Positions 1 through 6,413 of a stretch of DNA of 9,082 nucleotides are shown here, one piece after another (positions within the stretch are counted from its first letter, which is position 1; every line of letters starts with the position of its first letter). Both the position numbers and the translations under genes were made by a program. The notes below the pieces were generated by a model that was not told the DNA's origin, ran no database searches, and saw only the letters and a program-made list of their open reading frames with translations. The stretch is from Thermodesulfovibrionia bacterium (GTDB taxonomy: Bacteria > Nitrospirota > Thermodesulfovibrionia > UBA6902), in the NCBI GenBank assembly GCA_947258735.1, contig CAMYJJ010000117.1:1-9082 (forward strand), in the 5' to 3' direction.

Positions 1-525
1 ATTACCGCCTGTACTCCTGCAGCTGCAATCATAGACACGTCTCTTGGTCCTTCAAGCGGCTTTAAACTTATCGAATCCCTCTGCCTCAAGTTTCCCAAAC
101 TGCCTGTGCTGGTCCTTTCTTTATACAATGAAATGCTCTACGCGGAACGGTGCTTAAGGGCAGGAGCAAAGGGGTATATCATGAAAAAGGAGCCGCCCCA
201 TATGATTCTCACTGCACTCAGAACGGTCCTGGATGGTGACATATACATAAGCAGCAAACTCGGCCCGAAACTCGTTAATAAGCTCGTTTCAAAAAGCACC
301 GGTGTGAACAGCTCCACCCTTGAGCGGCTCAGCAACAGGGAGTTTGAAGTGTTCCAGTTTATTGGACAGGGCATGAATACCCGTGACATTGCCGATAACC
401 TGAACCTCAGTATTAAAACGATAGAAACGTATATAGCGCATATCAAGAAAAAGATGGATTTTAAGAACTCCAGAGAATTATTTCTCTATGCCGTACAGTG
501 GTCAATAACTGAAAGAAAGTTTTAA
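1..525 (+). CDS. NarL/FixJ-family response regulator, 5' end missing
   Basis: The reading frame is open from the first base and encodes 174 codons before TAA. The N-terminal start of the receiver domain lies outside the window. The visible receiver part has the likely phospho-acceptor Asp at 34-36 in IIDTSLGPSSG, the conserved Ser/Thr position (Ser, 118-120) in VLVLSLYN, and the conserved Lys at 184-186 in GYIMKKE. The C-terminal domain from about codon 110 to 165 is a LuxR-type helix-turn-helix (LSNREFEVF, then TRDIADNLNLSIKTIETYIAHI, then KKKMDF). The family consists of DNA-binding proteins activated by a sensor kinase through aspartyl phosphorylation. No cognate NarX/DegS-type kinase is visible; the next kinase is an NtrB-like type that better fits the NtrC-type regulator beside it. 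The family call is secure; the target genes and partner are unknown. Confidence 0.93.
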   Translation: MTACTPAAAIIDTSLGPSSGFKLIESLCLKFPKLPVLVLSLYNEMLYAERCLRAGAKGYIMKKEPPHMILTALRTVLDGDIYISSKLGPKLVNKLVSKSTGVNSSTLERLSNREFEVFQFIGQGMNTRDIADNLNLSIKTIETYIAHIKKKMDFKNSRELFLYAVQWSITERKF

Positions 526-746
526 TATGTATCCATGTTTCAGTTAATACATCTGTCTGTCTATATATATTATTTATAATCAATTTATTCCCTTTATTTA
601 ATCCTTTCTATCAGTAACAATAATCTGTATATGCATAAATGGTGGTCCGGGTTTTCCAATGACCTTATCCGTTCCTTGATTTCTCTTGTTTATATCAGAT
701 ACCTTAGAATATTGGGTAACTCTCTTCCGGAAAATCTGTATCTTTA
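526..746 (+). other. AT-rich intergenic gap upstream of the kinase gene
   Basis: This 221-bp gap separates the NarL-type regulator from the kinase-activator pair. It contains AT-rich runs and a TATAAT at 575-580, but no -35 hexamer lies at a normal distance upstream of it. I see no clear terminator hairpin, no -24/-12 promoter and no small ORF with a ribosome site. A promoter for the kinase gene is expected here but I cannot place it. Confidence 0.4.
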
Positions 747-3700
747 ATGAACATCATGCTGCCAAACTTACTGAAAAATATAAAAGACGAACATAAAGTA
801 CTTATCTTTTCATTCCTGGCCGGTATCATACTCTGGGTAACAGATGCCTTTATTGATGCATATATTTTCTTTGAAGCATCTTTTAAGGACTCCCTCCTGT
901 TTGATGTATCAGGACACGAATTATACTTTCGCATATTTATGCTTTTAGCATTTGTCAGTTTCGCTGTCATAACATCAAAATTCATACAAAAACAGCGGGT
1001 ATCAAAAGAAAATCTGAATGAGGCAATATCAGCGTTAAAGGCTGAAAAGGCAAAATCAGAGAGCATTCTTGCCTCCATTGGTGACGGAATAAGCGTACAG
1101 GACAGGGACTTCAGGATTTTATATCAGAATGAAACGCATAAGAACATGATAGGCGACCATGTGGGTACATACTGCTATGAGGCATACGAAAAAAGAAAAT
1201 CTGTATGTGAAGGCTGTCCTGTTGCTCAGGCATTCAAAGATGGAACATCCCACAAAACTACAAGAAGCGTACCTGTTGATCAGGGTCTTTTGCATGTCGA
1301 GATTACTGCCTCCCCCATAAGAGATTCTGAAGGAAATGTATATGCCGGGATTGAAACCGTCAGAGATATCACTAAACGTATAGAATCCCAGATGCTGCTT
1401 TCAGAACAGGCGCGTCTTGCAGAGCTTCGCGCCAGTATCAGTATTGCCCTTACCAGGGGGCAGGGCCTGAATGAGATGCTGCAGCAGTGCTGTGAAGCAT
1501 TTGTCAATCACCTTGGTGCCGCTTTTGCCCGCATATGGACATTGGATCGAATGACGAAAACGCTCGAGCTTCAGTCAAGCGCCGGCATGTACACCCATAT
1601 CGATGGAGAGCACAGACGTATCCCTGTGGGGCAGTATAAAATCGGCCTTATCGCTGAGGAAGTAACGCCGCATGTAAGCAACGATCTGATCGGTGATTCC
1701 CGTGTTCATAACCAGGAGTGGGTCAAACAGGAAGGAATGAAGGCATTTGCCGGTTATCCGTTGACCATATCTGACGGTGTTATCGGCGTGATGGCGCTGT
1801 TCTCCCGGAAACCTCTCTCTGACATAGCATTTCAGTCCCTTAAATCCATATCAGATGAGATAGCCCTCGGGATATTGCGCAATCAGGCAGAAGAGGCCCT
1901 CGTTAACAGTGAAGAGAAGTTCAGGACGTTCTTTGAGATGTCTCCGGTGGGAATAATTATTAACCCCCTGTTATCAGCTGATACTCACAATTTAAATAAC
2001 GCATTGGAACATGCAATGTACAATAAGGCGTTTCTGAGCTTTTTTGGATACAAAGATAAAGAATTAAAACAGAAGAGCGTTGCTGATCTCTCCGTACCTG
2101 ATGATTTGACCGAAAACAGCAAACTTATGATTGAACTGCTTCAGGGGAAGCGGCAGAGCTATCATATGGAAAAGCGATATATCAGAAAAGACGGCAGCAT
2201 GGCCTGGGGCCATATCAATTCAACCCTTTTAAAAGAATCAGGCACCTTAACTCACATAATGACTACTCTTGTTGACATTACGGAACGCAAAAAAATGGAG
2301 ACAGTGATTCTGCAATCGAAACAGGACTGGGAAAGCACCTTTGATTCGATAGAAGATATGATCACCATTCATGATAAAAACTTTAATATACTTAGGGCCA
2401 ATAAGGCCGCGCAACAATTTCTTGGGATTTCTGTTGACCAAATCCCCCATCTGAAATGTTTTGAATACTACCATGGTAAGGGCTCCCCGCCTCAAAACTG
2501 TCCCAGCTGCAAGACACTAAAGACCGGAATTGCGTCAATTGATGAGTTTTATGAACCGCACCTGAAAAAACATGTTGAAGTGAGCGCCATACCACGGTTT
2601 GATGGTCAAAACAATTTTTCGGGTCTAATACATATTGTCCGTGATATTTCCAGGCGGAAAGCAACCGAAGAGGAACTGGGAAAGCACCGTCACCACCTTG
2701 AAGGACTTGTGAAGGAAAAAACAGCTGACCTGTCTTCAGCTATCAACCTGCTCAAAGATGAAGTCATTCAGCGAAGAAATGCTGAAGACGCGCTCAGGGA
2801 GTCGGAAGGCAAATACCGTGATCTGTATGATAATGCCCCGGACATGTACCATACCCTGAATAAAGAGAACATCATTATAGACTGCAATAATACGGAAGCC
2901 AATATGCTCGGTTATTCTAAAGAAGAAATCATTGGAAGACCTCTTTCACATTTTCTCAATAAAGAATCTGAAAAGCAGATTGAGCATGATTATTCTGTTT
3001 TGCAGGAGCGAGGTGGCATATTTAATCTCGAGAGGACCTTCGTCAGAAAAGACGGGTCAACATTTCCGGTCATTATTAATATATTTGCAAATTTTGATGA
3101 TAAGGGCGAATTTACTGGCACGAGAGCAATTGCCCGTGATATCACTGAGCGTAAACAGGCAGAAGCAGAGACATTGAGGGCAGGCCAACTGGCCTCTCTT
3201 GGAGAGCTTGCTGCCGGGGTGGCACATGAGATCAACAATCCTATTAATGGCATTATTAACTATGCTGAGATACTCTCCAGAAAAAGCGCCAGAGGCAGCA
3301 GTGAAAAGGATGTTGCTGCAAGGATAATTAAGGAAGGTGACCGCATAGCAAATATCGTGAGAAGCCTGCTTTCCTTTGCCAGAGACAGCAAAGAGGAGAA
3401 AAACCCGGTTCAGGTATATACCATCATGTCTGAGTCGCTTGCCCTCACTGAAACCCAGATGAGAAAAGACGGAATACACCTGAACATCAACATTCCCGGC
3501 AACCTGCCTCCGATAATAGCCCAGCCTCAGCAGATTGAGCAGGTGTTTCTCAACGTCATCAGCAATGCACGATATGCTCTGAATGAGAAGTACAATGGTG
3601 AACATGATAAGAAGACATTTGAGATCACGTGCAGTGCAATATCGATTAACAACAGTCCGTATGTAAGAACGCTGTTTTATGATCAGGGGACTGGTATCCC

Positions 3701-3890
3701 TGCAAAGATAATGGGTAAAATAATGAACCCTTTTTTTTCAACGAAGGCAGGTAATATAGGGACCGGTCTCGGATTAAGCATCAGCCATGGCATAGTAAGT
3801 AATCATAACGGGAAAATGGAGTTTGAAAGTAATGAAGGAGAGTTCACTAAAGTCGTGATAGACCTGCCTGCTCAGCATACGGCTTCATAA
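747..3890 (+). CDS. Membrane multi-PAS/GAF sensor histidine kinase (NtrB-like core)
   Basis: This 1047-residue kinase would autophosphorylate on His and pass phosphate to the NtrC-type regulator encoded 26 bp downstream. Two membrane segments (about 17-37 and 60-80) bracket a short exposed loop. Then follow PAS1 (105-210), GAF (228-380), PAS2 (388-515), PAS3 (526-636), a charged coiled-coil linker (638-688), PAS4 (684-802), HisKA (812-878) and a HATPase domain (925-1041). Key motifs are the H box GVAHEINNPING (His827), N box (Asn936, Asn940), G1 DQGTGIP (979-985), F box NPFFSTK (994-1000) and G2 GTGLGLSIS (1005-1013), all intact, so the enzyme should be active. PAS1 has Cys143, Cys154 and Cys157 (CEGCPV), and PAS3 has Cys571, Cys585 and Cys588 (NCPSC), which is suggestive of a ligand or redox site. 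The first ATG is used because the frame is closed by TAA at 717; its ribosome site is weak, and Met4 is an alternative. The signal sensed is unknown. Confidence 0.95.
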   Translation: MNIMLPNLLKNIKDEHKVLIFSFLAGIILWVTDAFIDAYIFFEASFKDSLLFDVSGHELYFRIFMLLAFVSFAVITSKFIQKQRVSKENLNEAISALKAEKAKSESILASIGDGISVQDRDFRILYQNETHKNMIGDHVGTYCYEAYEKRKSVCEGCPVAQAFKDGTSHKTTRSVPVDQGLLHVEITASPIRDSEGNVYAGIETVRDITKRIESQMLLSEQARLAELRASISIALTRGQGLNEMLQQCCEAFVNHLGAAFARIWTLDRMTKTLELQSSAGMYTHIDGEHRRIPVGQYKIGLIAEEVTPHVSNDLIGDSRVHNQEWVKQEGMKAFAGYPLTISDGVIGVMALFSRKPLSDIAFQSLKSISDEIALGILRNQAEEALVNSEEKFRTFFEMSPVGIIINPLLSADTHNLNNALEHAMYNKAFLSFFGYKDKELKQKSVADLSVPDDLTENSKLMIELLQGKRQSYHMEKRYIRKDGSMAWGHINSTLLKESGTLTHIMTTLVDITERKKMETVILQSKQDWESTFDSIEDMITIHDKNFNILRANKAAQQFLGISVDQIPHLKCFEYYHGKGSPPQNCPSCKTLKTGIASIDEFYEPHLKKHVEVSAIPRFDGQNNFSGLIHIVRDISRRKATEEELGKHRHHLEGLVKEKTADLSSAINLLKDEVIQRRNAEDALRESEGKYRDLYDNAPDMYHTLNKENIIIDCNNTEANMLGYSKEEIIGRPLSHFLNKESEKQIEHDYSVLQERGGIFNLERTFVRKDGSTFPVIINIFANFDDKGEFTGTRAIARDITERKQAEAETLRAGQLASLGELAAGVAHEINNPINGIINYAEILSRKSARGSSEKDVAARIIKEGDRIANIVRSLLSFARDSKEEKNPVQVYTIMSESLALTETQMRKDGIHLNINIPGNLPPIIAQPQQIEQVFLNVISNARYALNEKYNGEHDKKTFEITCSAISINNSPYVRTLFYDQGTGIPAKIMGKIMNPFFSTKAGNIGTGLGLSISHGIVSNHNGKMEFESNEGEFTKVVIDLPAQHTAS

Positions 3891-3916
3891 CTCGAACTTA
3901 TAAGAATAGCGGCATT

Positions 3917-5590
3917 ATGGCAAAAATACTTATCGTAGACGACGAAGAGAGTATCAGGTTTACATTTGAAAATTTCCTTTCTGATGAAGGACATGAAGTA
4001 GATACGTCCGAGGACTTTCAATCGGCTGTTGACCGGATAAGCAGAACAGAATATGATCTGATAATTGCCGATATCATCCTGGGAGGTAAAACAGGAATTG
4101 ACCTGCTCAGGGAGATCAAAAAACGAAGGCTCCGGTCTGCAGTAGTTATGGTCACCGGTTATCCAAACATAGAGACCGCTTCCGATGCCGTCAGGTCAGG
4201 GGCATTTGATTATATACCCAAACCGGTTCGGCCTGATGCGTTAATTCATACTGCTGCCCTGGCCTTAAAGCACAAAGCCCTCAAGGACAGATCCGAACAG
4301 TACCGTGCCAATCTCGAGGCAATTTTCAGAAGTGTAAAGGATGCCATCATCACGGTGGACAAAGACCTGAGGATTCTTGAAATGAATTATGCTGCAGAAA
4401 AAATATGCCGGTTTGACCGAAAGCATATCGGCAGCTCTTTTGCTTCTCTCAACACCGGTTGCAGTGGAAATTGTCTTGATGCACTGCAGAAAACAATTAC
4501 TTCCCAAAAAGGCATTGAGCTCAACCGCATTGAATGTGGGCAAAAAGGTCCTTTCAGACAGATAGTCACCGTAAACACCTCCCCTCTTCTGGACAGTCAC
4601 AAGACCTTCTCAGGGGCAGTCATGGTCATCAGGGATGAGACACGCCTGAATGATCTTGAGCGGGACCTGAAAGAACGGAGTCAGCATAAAAACATCATCG
4701 GTCATAATCAGAACATGCAAAAAATATATTCCCTTATCGAGGACCTTTCCGACGTACTTACTACGGTGCTTGTTATCGGAGAAAGCGGGACCGGAAAGGA
4801 GCTCGTCGCTGATGCGATCCACTACAGCGGAGACAGAAAAAACAGTCCCCTTGTAAAGGTAAACTGTTCAGCCCTGTCTGAAAGCCTCCTTGAAAGCGAG
4901 CTTTTTGGTCATGTAAAAGGTGCATTTACAGGCGCTGATAAAAACAGGGTGGGTCGTTTTCAGAAGGCGGACCGCGGCACCATTTTTCTTGATGAAATTG
5001 GGGACATAAGTCCGAGAATGCAGTTACGGCTGCTCAGGGTCTTACAGGAGAAAGTCTTTGAACGCGTTGGTGACTCATCTCCTGTCACGGTTGATGTACG
5101 TGTTATAGCTGCAACAAACCAGGATCTTGCAGAAAAAGTCAGACGGGGAGAGTTCAGGGAAGACCTGTTTTACCGGTTAAAGGTAGTTGAAATTTTCCTC
5201 CCTCCCCTTCGTGACCGTATGGATGACATACCGGTGCTTGTAGATCATTTTATTCAGAAACTTAACGCCAAATTTAAAAAAAATATAGAGGCCGTATCAG
5301 AAGGAGTACAAAAGATATTTATGGCGTACCACTGGCCCGGAAACGTAAGGGAGCTTGAACATACCCTGGAACATGCATTTGTACTTTGCAGACAACATAC
5401 TATTGCCCGGGAACATCTCCCTGTTCATTTCAGTGATCTCTCTGCCGGACAGTCCTCTTCCAAGAAGGGTAATGAAATTGATACGGAATCTGTCAGAGAA
5501 GCGCTTATAAAGTCAGGCGGAAATAAAGCAAAAGCAGCCCGTTTATTAAATGTCAGCAGGCAGACGATATATAGAAAAATCAATGAATAG
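3917..5590 (+). CDS. NtrC-family sigma-54 activator, REC-PAS-AAA+-Fis
   Basis: This 557-residue regulator is a bacterial enhancer-binding protein that remodels sigma-54 RNA polymerase with ATP. The receiver (1-120) has acidic Asp8/Asp9, phospho-acceptor Asp52, Thr80 and Lys102. A PAS domain (about 128-240) is inserted before the AAA+ domain, which explains the extra length over a typical NtrC-type regulator of about 450-480 residues. The AAA+ domain (about 258-490) has Walker A GESGTGKE (288-295), the sigma-54-contacting GAFTGA loop (335-340), Walker B TIFLDEIGD (355-363) and WPGNVREL (473-480). The C-terminal Fis-type helix-turn-helix (about 523-556) includes NKAKAARLLNVSRQTIYRKI. All key residues are present, so it should be a competent activator. 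The PAS domain carries Cys182, Cys186 and Cys207. The gene lies 26 bp after the kinase, consistent with one operon. A palindromic operator and a sigma-54 promoter follow directly, making the downstream operon its probable target. Confidence 0.96.
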   Translation: MAKILIVDDEESIRFTFENFLSDEGHEVDTSEDFQSAVDRISRTEYDLIIADIILGGKTGIDLLREIKKRRLRSAVVMVTGYPNIETASDAVRSGAFDYIPKPVRPDALIHTAALALKHKALKDRSEQYRANLEAIFRSVKDAIITVDKDLRILEMNYAAEKICRFDRKHIGSSFASLNTGCSGNCLDALQKTITSQKGIELNRIECGQKGPFRQIVTVNTSPLLDSHKTFSGAVMVIRDETRLNDLERDLKERSQHKNIIGHNQNMQKIYSLIEDLSDVLTTVLVIGESGTGKELVADAIHYSGDRKNSPLVKVNCSALSESLLESELFGHVKGAFTGADKNRVGRFQKADRGTIFLDEIGDISPRMQLRLLRVLQEKVFERVGDSSPVTVDVRVIAATNQDLAEKVRRGEFREDLFYRLKVVEIFLPPLRDRMDDIPVLVDHFIQKLNAKFKKNIEAVSEGVQKIFMAYHWPGNVRELEHTLEHAFVLCRQHTIAREHLPVHFSDLSAGQSSSKKGNEIDTESVREALIKSGGNKAKAARLLNVSRQTIYRKINE

Positions 5591-5595
5591 TAATC

Positions 5596-5613
5596 TACAC
5601 TCAATATAGTGTA
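5596..5613. repeat. Short inverted repeat after the activator gene
   Basis: TACACT (5596-5601) and AGTGTA (5608-5613) form a perfect 6-bp inverted repeat around a 6-nt spacer, beginning 5 bp after the activator stop codon. No T-run follows, so it is a poor intrinsic terminator. It could be a weak extra operator or chance in AT-rich sequence. Confidence 0.35.
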
Positions 5614-5620
5614 ATCCTCA

Positions 5621-5675
5621 AAAGCGCAACATGTTACATATATGTAATTTACATTAACGTAACATGTTACGCTTT
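5621..5675. promoter_or_regulatory. 55-bp palindromic operator, probable activator enhancer site
   Basis: The segment is a dyad about position 5648 in which 23 of 27 base pairs match. The outer arms AAAGCGCAACATGTTAC (5621-5637) and GTAACATGTTACGCTTT (5659-5675) are complementary except at one position. Each arm contains its own perfect palindrome AACATGTT (5628-5635 and 5661-5668), with centres 33 bp apart, about three helical turns. The centre is a third dyad, ATGTAATTTACAT (5642-5654). Two phased dyads upstream of a -24/-12 promoter are the classical arrangement of an NtrC-type enhancer, and the centre lies about 122 bp upstream of the -24 GG. The symmetry is read directly; assignment to the adjacent activator is inferred from position. 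Confidence 0.8.
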
Positions 5676-5768
5676 ATCTCTGTTCGAAATTCCTAAAACA
5701 TCTCTCTGTATTAATGTAATTACCTGATTTAATTAATAAATAATTTATATTCCTCTTCCACACACTCC

Positions 5769-5784
5769 TGGCACGCTCCTTGTA
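5769..5784 (+). promoter_or_regulatory. Sigma-54 (-24/-12) promoter
   Basis: TGGCACGCTCCTTGTA matches the sigma-54 consensus TGGCACG-N4-TTGCA at 11 of 12 defined bases; only the C of the -12 GC is replaced by T. The -24 GG is at 5770-5771 and the -12 region at 5782-5783, which predicts transcription starting near 5795 on the + strand. It would give a leader of about 95 nt before the TTG start at 5890. An intact GAFTGA activator gene immediately upstream and an enhancer-like dyad support it. Confidence 0.86.
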
Positions 5785-5794
5785 TAACAAATAG

Positions 5795-5889
5795 TATTCG
5801 ATTAAAGATTCATTACATTTTTAAGAGTTTATTTTTAGAAAGTAACGTAATGCTATACGAAGCAGGCGTCGAGAGTACAGGAGATTCAA
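5795..5889 (+). other. Predicted 5' leader of the sigma-factor operon
   Basis: This is the stretch between the predicted sigma-54 start point and the TTG codon. I see no riboswitch-like fold. It contains TAACGTAATG (5843-5852), which resembles TAACGTAACATG inside the upstream operator (5655-5666) and might be an additional regulator contact, though it is short. The leader ends with a strong ribosome site, AGGAG (5879-5883). Confidence 0.45.
5879..5883 (+). promoter_or_regulatory. Ribosome binding site fixing a TTG start
   Basis: AGGAG lies 6 nt upstream of TTG at 5890. It is the best Shine-Dalgarno match in the area and decides the start of the small Cys-rich gene. The next in-frame ATG (codon 25) would remove three of the six cysteines. 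Confidence 0.8.
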
Positions 5890-6105
5890 TTGGCCATAAA
5901 GTCGAATAATGATATTTGTCCGTTTGTTAAAAAGCCTTTACCAAATTGTCACTGTTTCAATATGACAAGCCGTAATATAGATTCGGCCATACATTATTGT
6001 GTAAATCAGTTCAGGACATGCGACATCTTCAGGTTTGAAAGCAGAAAGAGCAGATCTTGTAAAGACAGGAAATCAGGGATGAACAGGTCCTTTGAAATCA
6101 GTTAA
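5890..6105 (+). CDS. Cys-rich small protein, 71 residues, first gene of the sigma-54 operon
   Basis: I do not recognise a named family. The protein has six cysteines in 71 residues: Cys10 (ICPF), Cys20 and Cys22 (PNCHC), Cys37 (HYC), Cys44 (RTCDIF) and Cys57, with His21 and His35 nearby. This spacing suggests a metal-binding or redox-active fold. There is no signal peptide or membrane segment, so it is probably cytoplasmic. The C-terminal third is basic and polar and may be disordered. TTG is chosen as the start because AGGAG sits 6 nt upstream. It is the first gene after the sigma-54 promoter, 53 bp ahead of the next small gene and upstream of a sigma factor. A role as a sensor or partner acting on that sigma factor is possible but is only guilt by association. 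That the gene is real is fairly likely; its function is unknown. Confidence 0.72.
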   Translation: MAIKSNNDICPFVKKPLPNCHCFNMTSRNIDSAIHYCVNQFRTCDIFRFESRKSRSCKDRKSGMNRSFEIS

Positions 6106-6158
6106 GCAGCGTATATGAATTTAAAGGACTATGCAGTTCTTTCAGTAAGGGAGAGAGA

Positions 6159-6413
6159 ATGAAGGTCATGCAAGACTCGTTTGAAAACAAGCGATATAAG
6201 AACCTGGCTGAAGCTGTTATTTTACAGTCCATGGAGGATCTATGGCATCCGTCATACAAAGAGGAAAGCAGAGAATTTTTTGAAGGTGACGGATTTAAAA
6301 TTTGTGCTGAAATTGCAGGATTGAATTCCATGAAAAAATTTAAATGCATACACCTTATGGGAGGGAAAACACATGTTAGAACGATCAAAGATCGCAGCGC
6401 CAGATGCACCTGA
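6159..6413 (+). CDS. Small acidic/aromatic protein upstream of sigma factor, 84 residues
   Basis: The ATG is preceded by GGGAG (6149-6153) at 5-nt spacing. Residues about 14-70 look like a compact helical domain: [15 protein letters not shown], then [12 protein letters not shown], then [11 protein letters not shown]. The pattern of a hydrophobic helix with a DL turn, an aromatic E/W-F-F segment, F..iC and an AGL turn resembles short phage- and mobile-element-type proteins of unknown function with an R..A..WF....F..iCe.AGl signature. That resemblance is from memory of the pattern and is not a database match. The last 13 codons overlap the sigma-factor gene by 41 bp in another frame, and the ribosome site of that gene lies inside this one, so the two may be translationally coupled. 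The domain could bind DNA, RNA polymerase or the sigma factor; this is not established. Confidence 0.68.
   Translation: MKVMQDSFENKRYKNLAEAVILQSMEDLWHPSYKEESREFFEGDGFKICAEIAGLNSMKKFKCIHLMGGKTHVRTIKDRSARCT
6359..6365 (+). promoter_or_regulatory. Ribosome binding site of the sigma-factor gene inside the preceding ORF
   Basis: GGGAGGG lies 7 nt before ATG at 6373, a very strong Shine-Dalgarno match. It is embedded in the coding sequence of the 84-residue protein, so ribosomes translating that gene pass over it. This supports both the chosen sigma start and translational coupling. Confidence 0.82.

Noticed and set aside
575..580. TATAAT as a sigma-70 promoter for the kinase gene
   Set aside because: No -35 hexamer is present at 16-18 bp and the region is AT-rich enough to give this hexamer by chance.
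2932..3177. An 81-codon plus-strand frame inside the kinase gene
   Set aside because: It is out of frame with a strongly conserved PAS domain, with no family resemblance; a shadow frame.
3057..3605. A 182-codon open frame on the minus strand opposite the kinase catalytic core
   Set aside because: It lies wholly antisense to conserved PAS4, HisKA and HATPase sequence, has no recognisable domain, and is explained by codon bias of the real gene.
5596..5613. Intrinsic terminator after the activator gene
   Set aside because: The stem is only 6 bp, AT-rich and has no following T-run, so I kept it only as an inverted repeat.
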